Source: Nemertoderma westbladi
Taxonomy: Eukaryota; Xenacoelomorpha; Nemertodermatida; Nemertodermatidae
Direction of reading: 5' to 3'
DNA length: 64,000 bases
NCBI GenBank assembly: GCA_032718475.1
Contig: JAUCBJ010007787.1
Coordinates: 19,860 to 83,859 of the forward strand
A model generated the notes under the pieces. That model did not search any database. It saw only the letters and a list, made by a program, of their open reading frames with translations, and had not been told where the DNA came from. Both the position numbers and the translations under genes were made by a program. Shown here piece by piece: positions 21,999-31,107 of the stretch. The first letter of the stretch is position 1. Each line of letters begins with the position of its first letter.

Positions 21999-22245
21999 AA
22001 CACACACACACACACACACCCCCCCACACACACACACACACACACACACACCCCCACACGTCACACACAGACTTTTGAGAAACGGCCATAGTATAATTAT
22101 ATCAGTTCGCTGATGGCTCGCCATACGTGTCTCGCCCCACATAGGATAAATTGCAAGCTAAAAATAGTACACCAAATAGATAGGACACAAAGCAAATCAC
22201 GTTAAAAATAATGCATTAAATAAATAGTATAAACATCAGGCTAAA
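21999..22245 (+). repeat. Mosaic repeat: CA tract + 545-bp-array piece + 46-bp-array piece
   Basis: A CA/C-rich tract (about 22001-22070) leads into CACAGACTTTTGAGAAACGG through CTCGCCCCAC, matching about 9620-9692 and 10165-10236. At 22140 it switches to CATAGGATAAATTGCAAGCT and following sequence matching 6797 to about 6895. Two repeat types that are 2.3 kb apart in the left part of the window are fused here. Confidence 0.88.
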
Positions 22246-22527
22246 AAACTAATTTCCCCGTGGAGTCTACTTTGGGCGGCCGTTCGTCTTAACATGTAAT
22301 AAATTGGTTTTGAAAATTAAGTGTTTAACTACTTAATTAGGGTTCGTCTATGTACATTTATTAATAATTTGATATAATTATAATAATACTATTATTATTT
22401 TATTAATAATAATTTATTAAGTTTTAATAATGATTTTTATGATACTGTATATTTATTTATTTATTTATGATACTGATATTATTTTTCTTATAAATTTAAT
22501 TATATTATTTTTAATAAGTATATTTAG
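22246..22527. other. AT-rich non-coding interval
   Basis: Extremely AT-rich (TTAATAATAATTTATT-type sequence), bordering a small inverted-repeat element. Confidence 0.5.
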
Positions 22528-22811
22528 GCCCATGTGAAGAATACCAGACTTTCTGCCGTTATATTTCACTTTGCAGTTACCCCCATGTGAAGAATATCAG
22601 GTTTTCACAAAAAAACACAGGTTACAGACGGGTTGAATCTTGAATCTAACCAAAACAATAAACGAATTAGTATATGTACAGCTTATAAGACAGAAATTAG
22701 CGCTATAAAACACTTAATAAAGATAAATTAAAAAAAATACAAAATATTCATATATAAAATTCCAATAAAAAGTCGACCGAAAAGTGAAATCCTGGAATTC
22801 TTCACATGGGC
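22528..22811. mobile_element. Small inverted-repeat element (MITE-like, 284 bp)
   Basis: The ends are GCCCATGTGAAGAATACCAG (22528-22547) and CTGGAATTCTTCACATGGGC (22792-22811), inverted repeats with one mismatch. The terminal motif recurs in direct orientation inside at about 22582-22602 (CCCATGTGAAGAATATCAGG). AGTATATTT lies close outside both ends, possibly a displaced target duplication. No open frame. Confidence 0.78.
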
Positions 22812-22911
22812 GAGTATATTTTGGCCGACAATAATTTAATTATTTATTAAAGAAATAATTATTAAGATTAAATTCAAGTCTTATAATCTAGCACTTTTAC
22901 AGCTTTATATA

Positions 22912-23150
22912 GACAGGGGAAGTGGACGCAAATCCCATCTTGGCGAATTAATATCCCGCCTCAGTTAAATTATCAATTTAGGGAAAGGAGCAGGTTACAG
23001 TGGCATGTTATTTTAACCAAAACAATAAACTAAACAAAACAGTTTACAGTTTTATTTTTGAGAGTAATCAGCTGTTATTTGCGTCGAATTTCCCCTGGAG
23101 AGGGATGAATTTTTATTGCATCCAGTTCCCCCCCCCCCCCCCCCCCCCCT
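22912..23150 (+). mobile_element. MITE-A, most complete copy
   Basis: Inverted ends: GGGGAAGTGGACGCAAAT (22916-22933) and ATTTGCGTCGAATTTCCCC (23077-23095), with one gap and two mismatches. The right end then runs through GGAGAGGGATGAATTTTTAT to a 22-nt poly(C) (23128-23149) followed by TCTATCTGGCTTTATAATAT. Core blocks are GCGAATTAATATCCCGCC, GGAAAGGAGCAGGTTACAGTGG (shared by all copies), ACCAAAACAATAAAC and CAGTTTTATTTTTGAGAGTA. It has no coding capacity. Other copies are at 2262, 5305, 24150 and 28689. Confidence 0.82.
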
Positions 23151-24065
23151 CTATCTGGCTTTATAATATTACAATTTCCGGCTCAAATAAATTTGGTGCA
23201 TACTACAGGTACCTCCTATTTTCTACACATTAATAACCTTACCACCGATTTTAATCTCCCGATCCTTAATACCGATTTTTTTTTCATTTCATCTAGAGCA
23301 ACATTTCATCAGAATTCCAAATCTGAAGTCTGTTTGTTCATAGCTTGTTCCGTTATCGAAATATCGTTTATTGTTTTGGTTAGAAAAGCCGGCAGCCTCT
23401 GTAATCTGCTCCTTTCCTTCAAATGGTATCAGACACTTATTTTCAATAATTTTGCAATTTAATGAAAACAAGTTACTTTATTTCACTAATAAATTTGTAA
23501 AACTTTTAGAGAGAAAGCAGTTTTTTCAAATAGTATATAATTATTAAATTTTATTTCTTGCCTTATAGATAATTAATTAATTTTTGATTGGGCTGTGTAT
23601 GGCATTTTCTCACCTATTAAATATAAATTGTAAATGTAATACAGTATGTACATGTAATTGAATTAATGTATATTTAATGTTACATCTATTATATTGAAAT
23701 ATAAATGGCTATATTTTATGATGCAATAAATTGAATTATTATTGGTTTCATTTAATTTTTAGTGTAATGTAATCTAATGTTATTATTTTCTTTCTAGCTG
23801 GCCTTATTGTTAAAAATATTCGGAAATAATTGTATAATTATTAATTTTGTTCTCAAACCTGTTTTAACCACCTCTGAATTTCCGGTATAGGTGCCACATT
23901 TTCTATTATAATTTAATATTTATGTAAAATAATGATTTAATTAAGTTTTGTAAAATTAGTTGTTGCTTCTTATAGAAATTATATCCATTATTGTCAATAA
24001 ACAATATATTACAGTATGCTTAATAGTTTTTCGTTCACACACATTAAAAATGTGTATCAAATTCA
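23151..24065. other. Non-coding AT-rich interval
   Basis: About 900 bp of AT-rich sequence. No gene, RNA or clear repeat recognised. Confidence 0.5.
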
Positions 24066-24089
24066 CCCCCCCCCCCCCCCCCCCCCCCC
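24066..24089. repeat. Poly(C) tract
   Basis: 24 consecutive C, about 60 bp left of a MITE-A copy. Confidence 0.95.
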
Positions 24090-24149
24090 ACTCATACAAT
24101 TTGCCATGGCGAGTGACTGTGCCGCCCAGTAAAAAATTCTTAAAAGAGG

Positions 24150-24322
24150 CTATGGGAGCAGGTTACAGTGGCATGTTATTATAACCAAAACAATAAACGA
24201 AAATCTATAGAACAGGTTACAGTTCTATTTTTGAGAGTAATCAGTTGTTATTTGCTTCGATTTCCCCTGTAGAGGGATGAATTTTGTTTCCATCGGAAGT
24301 CCCCCCCCCCCCCCCCCCCCCC
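24150..24322 (+). mobile_element. MITE-A copy ending in poly(C)
   Basis: Core GGAGCAGGTTACAGTGGCAT, ACCAAAACAATAAACGAAAA, CTATTTTTGAGAGTAATCAG, TTTGCTTCGATTTCCCCTG and GAGGGATGAATTTTG, then a 22-nt poly(C) (24301-24322) followed by TATCTGCCTTA. The left end is degraded. The 79-bp array begins about 50 bp downstream. Confidence 0.85.
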
Positions 24323-24371
24323 TATCTGCCTTACATAATTACCTTTCTACCAGACATTCTTGCCGTAAACC

Positions 24372-25097
24372 ATAGTACCGGTAGGGGACAACGGGGTCAC
24401 TACAGATTCATCCAAACCGTCGCATCCAGGAGTGTATATCTGGTGAGTATGATAGTACCGGTAGGGGACAACGGGGTCACTACAGATTCATCCAAACGTC
24501 GCATCCAGGAGTGTCATATCTGGTGAGTATGATAGTACCGGTAGGGGACAACGGGGTCACTACAGATTCATCCAAACGTCGCATCCAAGAGTGTATATCT
24601 GGTGAGTATGATAGTACCGGTAGGGGACCACGGGGTCACTACAGATTCATCCAAACGTCGCATCCAAGAGTGTATATCTGGTGAGTATGATAGTACCGGT
24701 AGGGACAACGGGGTCACTACAGATTCATACAAACGTCGCATCCAGGAGTGTATATCTGGTAAGTATGATAGTACCGGTAGGGGACAACGGGGTCACTACA
24801 GATTCATCCAAACGTCGCATCCAGGAGTGTATATCTGGTGAGTATGATAGTACCGGTAGGGACAACGGGGTCACTACAGATTCATCCAAACGTGGCATCC
24901 AGGAGTGTATATCTGGTGAGTATGATAGTACCGGTAGGGGACAACGGGGTCACTACAGATTCATCCAAACGTCGCATCCATGAGTGTATATCTGGTAAGT
25001 ATGATAGTACCGGTAGGGGACAACGGGGTCACTACAGATTCATCCAAACGTCGCATCCAGGAGTGTATATCTGGTGAGTATGATAGTACCGGTAGGC
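24372..25097 (+). repeat. 79-bp tandem array, about 9 units
   Basis: The unit begins AGTACCGGTAGGGGACAACG, continues with GGGTCACTACAGATTCATCC and AAACGTCGCATCCAGGAGTG, and ends TATATCTGGTGAGTATGAT. Unit length varies 78-80 bp through single-base indels. Each unit contains CTGGTGAGTATG or CTGGTAAGTATG, which resemble strong 5' splice sites. Open frames across it only translate the repeat. Confidence 0.94.
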
Positions 25098-25241
25098 CCA
25101 AATACCATAAATTCAATGAATTCGGTTGCGGTATGTAGATAAGGAACAGCAGGTGTACGGTGTACCGTGTACAGCAGTAGACGAACACAGTCGCTAAACG
25201 TCCGTCATTTTCAGGTCAAAATATCAGCTGTTATATTGTTA
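25098..25241. other. Spacer between 79-bp array and foldback element
   Basis: Short unique-looking sequence with GGTGTACGGTGTACCGTGTA (about 25152-25171). Confidence 0.5.
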
Positions 25242-25250
25242 TCAATATCC

Positions 25251-26282
25251 GGGTAAATCTTTTCGACCTACGCGTAGGCCTACGCGTAGCTACGCGTAGC
25301 TACGCGTAGCTACGCGTAGTTTGTAACTTCCATTCCTGTCATTTACCGGTAGGGCCAGACTTACTGCCTTTTTTACAACTACGCGTAGGTGTTTTAAAAC
25401 TACGCGTAGTTATTTTGGAACTACGCGTAGGTATTTTGAAACTACGCGTAGGTGCTACGCGTAGCTACGCGTAGGTGCTACGCGTAGCAGTCCTGATAAC
25501 AATGATTTTTCATTTCAGGTCCGGTAGGGTTGAGTTGTTAGGCAAGTATCGGTACATGTCAGGTATCTGATTATCAGACAAATGTAATATCAGAATCGGA
25601 AACTCATATCTCTACATACAGCACTGGTAATAAATAATATTCGGCTCTTTCACATACAAACACAGAGGATGAATAAAAAGTAAACTTAAAATTCACGTCT
25701 CATGATAGACAATTTAGTCTCCCCCTTCCCTTGTCAAGGGGTTAACATATTAAAAACAGTATATCCTAGTTGCCCTATCGTGAACAAAGGCAATAAAAAG
25801 CATAGAGAATCGATAAGAACCATCGGCCTATTTCCTTTGTAAACTATTTTTGAACTCTAAACATTAATTATTAACACATTTTACCGCCCGCAACGCATGA
25901 AGTGAAGAATTATGTAGTTTTCGCGTATTCCTCTATATAGAGTATACAGGTATAGGATACATTACTGTTGAAAGCATTTGATGGTTGTGGGTTGTTTATT
26001 GAACATACCGTATTGTGTCTTATTTTAGTACTGACTCGCTTGGAATACGTAAGCCTACTAATGATAAACGACGTATAGGCATAGTTATGGGTAGCACCTA
26101 TGCGTAGGTCGCGTAGGACCTACGCGTAGCTACGCGTAGCACCTACGCGTAGCTACGCGTAGCACCTACGCGTAGTTATTGTTAAAACTCTGAAACTGGT
26201 GATATATGACCCAATGTTGCGAACTACGCGTAGCTACGCGTAGCTACGCGTAGGCCTACGCGTAGGTCGAAAAGATTTACCC
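25251..26282. mobile_element. Foldback DNA transposon (1032 bp) built on CTACGCGTAG palindromes, 9-bp TSD
   Basis: The ends are perfect inverted repeats for about 58 bp, starting GGGTAAATCTTTTCGACC. They are flanked by the 9-bp direct repeat TCAATATCC (25242-25250 and 26283-26291), the hallmark of transposition. The arms contain 21 exact copies of the 10-bp palindrome CTACGCGTAG: 12 on the left (25267-25488) and 9 on the right (about 26119-26266), plus a degenerate one near 26098. No open frame lies in the centre, so it is non-autonomous. A 9-bp target duplication with GGG ends suggests the Mutator-like superfamily, though 8-9 bp duplications also occur in Merlin and others. It is about 400 bp from the end of VPS52. 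Confidence 0.93.
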
Positions 26283-26291
26283 TCAATATCC

Positions 26292-26686
26292 ACCAAAATA
26301 TATTAGAATGTAAATTTCCGCCATTTTAATGATAAGAAGTTGCCTTCCATGTATTTGTAGGGAAAAAGTCAAATTATTTCTTATTATTCTGTTAAAATAG
26401 CAATTTTGTGTAATAAAACATAATAAATATTAAATAGAGTTAACATAATACTGCACAGTAAAATTTGAGTTTATGACTAAGAATTTTTTGCCTATAAACG
26501 CACCAATCATACTGGGTTGGGTTACACACTACCAAATCACCTTGGATTGACAGCGGTGCGGTGCTATATAGACCTTTAACACTTCTATCAATGGGGACCG
26601 CCAGGTTACTCAGTTCTGGGTTGCACTCACTCTAATACTGAGACGTATGCGTTTGATGATTGATGGTTCAATATTATTAGCGTCGA
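26292..26686. other. 3' flank of VPS52
   Basis: Sequence downstream of the VPS52 stop codon (the gene is on the minus strand), presumably 3' UTR and intergenic DNA. No repeat recognised. A polyadenylation site was not fixed. Confidence 0.5.
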
Positions 26687-28281
26687 TTATACGAAGTTTG
26701 GTTTGTGTTTCTTAACTTCAACCATAACGTGGTGGATATTTACCAGTTCACTGCGGATTGGCCATGACTTACAAACAGTTTGTGATAGAATCTTGGTAAA
26801 TCGATGGTAATATTGGATGAGATGGGTGAGGGTAGCCTGAAATATAAAGCAAAATACAAATGTTTCTTTAAGTTTCATATAGTATTTAAAATATAGATTT
26901 ATGACTTGGAGAATGTTATCTTATTAGAAAATGAAAATATTTAATTAAAGGAAGGTTTTTATTTCAATAAAATGAAATATATAACATATTTTTAATCACC
27001 GTTATAGTGTTACAATAGTTTATAGCTCCTGGAATGTAGGAACGGCCTGGTCACTGGAGGCATCATAATAATCTATTATAATAGTATATAGCGGTTCTAG
27101 CAAATTTTTAGCAACAGTACAGGTGGTGCCACTTAGAAGTACCGATACCTAAAAATCAACATAACGTTGATATACCGTTCCGCATGCCGTTACAGAAGGC
27201 CTACGGTTACGGTTACCTATGTAGGCGTTCCACATGCCGTTACCGAATGCTTACGGTTACGGTTAGCTATGTAGGCGTTCGACATGCCGTTACAGAAGGC
27301 CTATGGTTACGGTTAGCTATGTAGGCGTTCGACATGTCGTTACAGAAGGCCTACGGTTACGGTTAGCTATGTAGGCGTTTCACATGCCGTTACAGAAGGC
27401 CTACGGTTACGGTTAGCTATGTAGGCGTTCGACATGCCGTTACCGAAGGCCTACGGTTACGGTTAGCTATGTAGGCGTTCGACATGCCGTTACAGAAGGC
27501 CTACGGTTACGGTTAGCTATGTAGGCGTTTCACATGCCGTTACAGAAGGCCTACGGTTACGGTTAGCTATGTAGGCGTTCGACATGCCGTTACAGAAGGC
27601 CTACAGTTACGGTTAGCTATGTAGGCGTTCCACATGCCGTTACCGAAGGCCTACGGTTACGGTTAGCTATGTAGGCGTTCGACATGCCGTTACAGAAGGC
27701 CTACGGTTACGGTTAGCTATGTAGGCGTTCCACATGCCGTTACCGAAGGCCTACGGTTACGGTTAGCTATGTAGGCGTTCGACATGCCGTTACCGAAGGC
27801 CTACGGTTACGGTTAGCTATGTAGGCGTTCCACATGCCGTTACCGAAGGCCTACGGTTACGGTTAGCTATGTAGGCGTTCGACATGCCGTTACAGAAGGC
27901 CTACGGTTACGGTTAGCCATGTAGGCGTTCGACATGCCGTTACCGAAGGCCTACGGTTACGGTTAGCTATGTAGGCGTTCCACATGCCGTTACCGAAGGC
28001 CTACGGTTACGGTTAGCTATGTAGGCGTTCGACATGCCGTTACAGAAGGCCTACGGTTACGGTTAGCTATGTAGGCGTTCCACATGCCGTTACCGAAGGC
28101 CTACGGTTACGGTTAGCCATGTAGGCCAACAACAATATTTCGATTAATAACTAACTATTTACCTGCAATATACTTGTTCCGTTCTTAAAGTTAGTAAAGG
28201 ATTTCATGACTTCGCCGTTAATTAGTTCTAAAGACTTCTTCCAATTGGACGCGAAAGATCTCACTATTTGTTCGACACGAG
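26687..28281 (-). CDS. VPS52: Vacuolar protein sorting-associated protein 52, last two exons (3' part of gene)
   Basis: The penultimate exon spans 28281-28163 (minus strand; acceptor TTTCTTAG, donor CAG|GTAAAT). It encodes RVEQIVRSFASNWKKS and EVMKSFTNFKNGTSILQ. The last exon spans 26836-26687 (acceptor ATATTTCAG). It encodes ATLTHLIQYYHRFTKILSQ, SELVNIHHVMVEVKKHK, then PNFV and the stop. Both splice ends are phase 0, so they join cleanly. The peptides match the conserved C-terminus of VPS52 (SFTNF.NGTSI.QGALTQLIQ..HRF, INIHH.MVE.KKHKPNF), recalled from the family. VPS52 is a subunit of the GARP and EARP tethering complexes, acting in endosome-to-Golgi transport and endocytic recycling. The intron (28162-26837) holds a 50-bp minisatellite. 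Upstream exons should lie to the right, but only repeats are seen to the window end. The exons look intact and not pseudogenic. Confidence 0.9.
27175..28126 (+). repeat. 50-bp minisatellite inside the last VPS52 intron, 19 units
   Basis: Exact 50-bp period: GTTCGACATGCCGTTACAGA, AGGCCTACGGTTACGGTTAG, CTATGTAGGC. Variants at a few sites (GTTCGAC/GTTCCAC/GTTTCAC; TTACAG/TTACCG) alternate along the array, suggesting a 100-bp or longer higher-order pattern. No indels between units were seen. The array starts within 40 bp of the exon's splice donor side (28163). Confidence 0.96.
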
Positions 28282-28316
28282 CTAAGAAACAAACATGTTA
28301 AATATACATATTGGCA

Positions 28317-28416
28317 AAATGTATTCATTTATTCAAATGTATTCATTTATTCAAATGTATTCATTTATTCAAATGTATTTATTTATTCAAATGTATTTAT
28401 TTATTCAAATGTATTT
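28317..28416 (+). repeat. 18-bp tandem repeat, about 5-6 units
   Basis: The unit TGTATTCATTTATTCAAA shifts to TGTATTTATTTATTCAAA in the last copies. It lies within 40 bp of the VPS52 penultimate-exon acceptor, on the upstream-intron side. Translated it gives MYSFIQ repeats, which I do not regard as a protein. Confidence 0.92.
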
Positions 28417-28688
28417 ATTAATTACTACATTGAAAATTATTTATCATCCTGATTTTGAAATATTAAAAAGACCCACCCCACATCCACAACTTGATGGTGA
28501 TTTTATTGGTTAAATGATGCGACCGCTATGGGTCGTCGTGAAAATGTGCTAGATTTGTGTCCGATATCCAATGGAGTCAGAGTTTATTAATAAAATAAAT
28601 AAGTAATAAAAAGATAAAGATATTCCTAATTTGAATCAAGAAATAGTAGTAGTAGTATGCCATACATTGTTTCGCAACTTTTCGAGAA
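28417..28688. other. Non-coding interval (probable VPS52 intron)
   Basis: Contains an (AGT)n block (about 28645-28657). No further VPS52 exon was found on the minus strand. Confidence 0.5.
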
Positions 28689-28905
28689 GGGGGGGGGGGG
28701 GGGGGGGGGGATCTTGGCGAATTAATATCCCGCCTCAATGTTAAATTCTCAATTTAGGGAAAGGAGCAGGTTACAGTGGCACGTTGTTTTAACCAAAACA
28801 ATAAACTAAACACAATAGCACAGGTTATAGTTTTATTTTTGAGAATAATCATCAGTTATTTGCGTCCAATTTCCCCTGGAGAGGGATGAATTTTTATTGC
28901 GTCCA
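28689..28905 (+). mobile_element. MITE-A copy with poly(G) left end
   Basis: A 22-nt poly(G) (28689-28710) replaces the terminal GGGG-containing sequence seen at 22916. Then come ATCTTGGCGAATTAATATCC, GGAAAGGAGCAGGTTACAGTGG-type core, ACAATAAACTAAACACAATA, and the right end TTTGCGTCCAATTTCCCCTG with GAGAGGGATGAATTTTTATT. The 40-bp satellite begins nine bases downstream, where other copies have poly(C) and CTATCTGGCTTTATA. Confidence 0.88.
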
Positions 28906-28913
28906 TTGCGTCC

Positions 28914-29632
28914 TTACATTCCTGGCTTCATAACTTTTCCATCTCTCCACTACTTGCATTCCTGACTTCGTAACTTTTCCATCTGTCCACTACTTACATT
29001 CCTGGCTTCGTAACTTTTCCATCTCTCCACTACTTACATTCCTGGCTTCGTAACTTTTCCATCTCTCCACTACTTACATTCCTGGCTTCGTAACTTTTCC
29101 ATCTGTCCACTACTTACATTCCTGGCTTCGTAACTTTTCCATCTCTCCACTACTTACATTCCTGGCTTCGTAACTTTTCCATCTCTCCACTACTTACATT
29201 CCTGGCTTCGTAACTTTTCCATCTCTCCACTACTTACATTCCTGGCTTCGTAACTTTTCCATCTGTCCACTACTTACATTCCTGGCTTCGTAACTTTTCC
29301 ATCTCTCCACTACTTACATTCCTGGCTTCGTAACTTTTCCATCTCTCCACTACTTACATTCCTGGCTTCGTAACTTTACCATCTCTCCACTACTTACATT
29401 CCTGGCTTCGTAACTTTTCCATCTCTCCACTACTTACATTCCTGGCTTCGTAACTTTTCCATCTGTCCACTACTTACATTCCTGGCTTCGTAACTTTTCC
29501 ATCTCTCCACTACTTACATTCCTGGCTTCGTAACTTTTCCATCTGTCCACTACTTACATTCCTGGCTTCGTAACTTTTCCATCTCTCCACTACTTACATT
29601 CCTGGCTTCGTAACTTTTCCATCTCTCCACTA
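28914..29632 (+). repeat. 40-bp satellite, left block (18 units)
   Basis: The unit is TTACATTCCTGGCTTCGTAA followed by CTTTTCCATCTCTCCACTAC. The first units carry edge changes (TTGCATT, CCTGACTTC, CTTCATAAC). Only CTCTCC and CTGTCC forms occur here; CTCCCC, abundant in the right block, is absent. The block is interrupted after CCACTA by the DNA transposon at 29633. Confidence 0.98.
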
Positions 29633-30306
29633 CACTGAAAAATCGTACCAGTGGTTCTTTTTTAAAAAACCTCTGGTTTTCGAAAATAACCCCAGGTTAA
29701 TTTGGTGAATTTTTGACCTGCGGTTAATTCGAGGAACCAGAGGTTTATCGATTCAAAGATAACCTGTGGTTAAATTTTATAAATTAAACCTCAGGTTGTT
29801 TTTCGTATAACAACCAGTGGTTGTGCTTAAGTTCAATGGTGTTTCAGGTTTCAAATAAATGATTTAACCTGTGGTTAATTTAAGGTAAACAGGTGTTTAG
29901 GTTTCAAAATAAATGGATAAACCTGCGTTTAATGTGGATCAACCGTTGTTTCAGGTTTCAAATATATGGTTTAACCTGTGGTTAATTTAAGATCAACCGG
30001 TGTTTCGGGTTTCAAATATATGGTTTAACCTGTGGTTAATTTAAGATCAACCGGTGTTTTTTTTCAAAATAAATGGTTAAACCTGCGTTTAATGTGGATC
30101 AACCGTTGTTTCAGGTTTCAAATATATGGTTTAACCTGTGGTTAATTTAAGATCAACCGGTGTTTCAGGTTTCAAATGAGGATCAAGTCGGTGTTTTAGA
30201 TTTCAAATAAATGGTTTGTTGAATATCAAATATAATATCAAATATGTTTATCAAATATAAATGATAATCAAATTATTGAATAAATGAATTTACAGTTTCC
30301 TAAATC

Positions 30307-31107
30307 CTAAATGATAATGTATTGAACCATCCACTCTTCCTGATATGGACAATCATTTTTCCTAACAGACATTGCGGTATATTCTTCATCAATGTCATCA
30401 AGTCCCTTTAGAAATTTGACTGTAGACGAAGAAGCCTTCCTTTTCCCATGCTGCTCGCGATTTTCAAAATATGGAACAATGTATTCCGCAGTGTCTTTAA
30501 TCCACGAGAAATTGTTAGAACCAAAGAAGTAAATCCACTTGAAGTTGTCCCCTGGATGCTTGGGCATTGCGGAACCCTCTGGAGCTCTTTCAGTTCGGGC
30601 AGGCCAGAATGGTTTTGTTATACGTTGCCGCGCCCAAACCAACTCACCAACATAGTCACCCTCATCTCGACTATCAGATGGACCACTGCAGGTACTAGAC
30701 GATTTAGATCCATAAGATAATTCCGAGGATTCATCATCAGAAGAAGAATCAAAAATGCTTACTTTCCTCTTTGCACCTCGTGGATGTGGGACTATCTCCA
30801 ATCCCTCAGCTATATTATCATCATCCGATAAGCAGAGCAAAGGAGGACGATTTATTACTTCCCGTTTGGTCACTTTTGCATATGGCTCCTTGAGATTAAC
30901 TTTAGCTATATCCAATGGCGATATGTCTGAAACCTGATCTAAACTTTTACTAGGCAACTGTACCTCAGTACCGGCTTTATCGTTAGCAGCTGTTGATGGT
31001 GTTGAGGACAACTTTCGTTTATTGGCCTTCCTACTCCTAAAGTTGTGTCGGGTCTCGGCATACTGGTAGGTACACCGGTAGGTACTGGTGTAGCAGAGAA
31101 TTTCCAC
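30307..31107 (-). CDS. PWWP-domain protein encoded in the DNA transposon (266 codons, possibly exon-containing)
   Basis: The C-terminal half has a PWWP-like fold signature at residues about 150-217: DYVGELVWARQRITKPFWPA (the PWWP tetrad is PFWP here), then YFFGSNNFSWI and IVPYFENREQ, the usual second half (compare FFGTxxFAWI). PWWP modules bind methylated histone lysine, typically H3K36me, together with DNA. Upstream lie a Ser/Asp/Glu-rich stretch with casein-kinase-like sites (residues about 94-150: IFDSSSDDESSE) and basic patches that may be nuclear signals (KANKRKL, RGAKRKV, GKRKA). The first ~15 residues look non-protein-like, so the true exon may begin near YAETRHNF, with upstream exons elsewhere. 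No transposase motif is present. It could be a captured host exon or an accessory gene of the transposon; the reading frame is open, which suggests recent or selected function. Confidence 0.7.
   Translation of the reverse strand: MEILCYTSTYRCTYQYAETRHNFRSRKANKRKLSSTPSTAANDKAGTEVQLPSKSLDQVSDISPLDIAKVNLKEPYAKVTKREVINRPPLLCLSDDDNIAEGLEIVPHPRGAKRKVSIFDSSSDDESSELSYGSKSSSTCSGPSDSRDEGDYVGELVWARQRITKPFWPARTERAPEGSAMPKHPGDNFKWIYFFGSNNFSWIKDTAEYIVPYFENREQHGKRKASSSTVKFLKGLDDIDEEYTAMSVRKNDCPYQEEWMVQYIII

Noticed and set aside
24284-25077. Overlapping ORFs with HYRFIQT/ITTDSSKR repeats
   Set aside because: They are translations of the 79-bp tandem array; frames switch whenever the unit length changes.
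27175-28126. Telomeric repeat (GGTTACGGTTAG words)
   Set aside because: The period is 50 bp, not 6, and the array lies inside a gene intron.
28295-28513. MYSFIQ-repeat ORF
   Set aside because: Translation of an 18-bp intronic tandem repeat.
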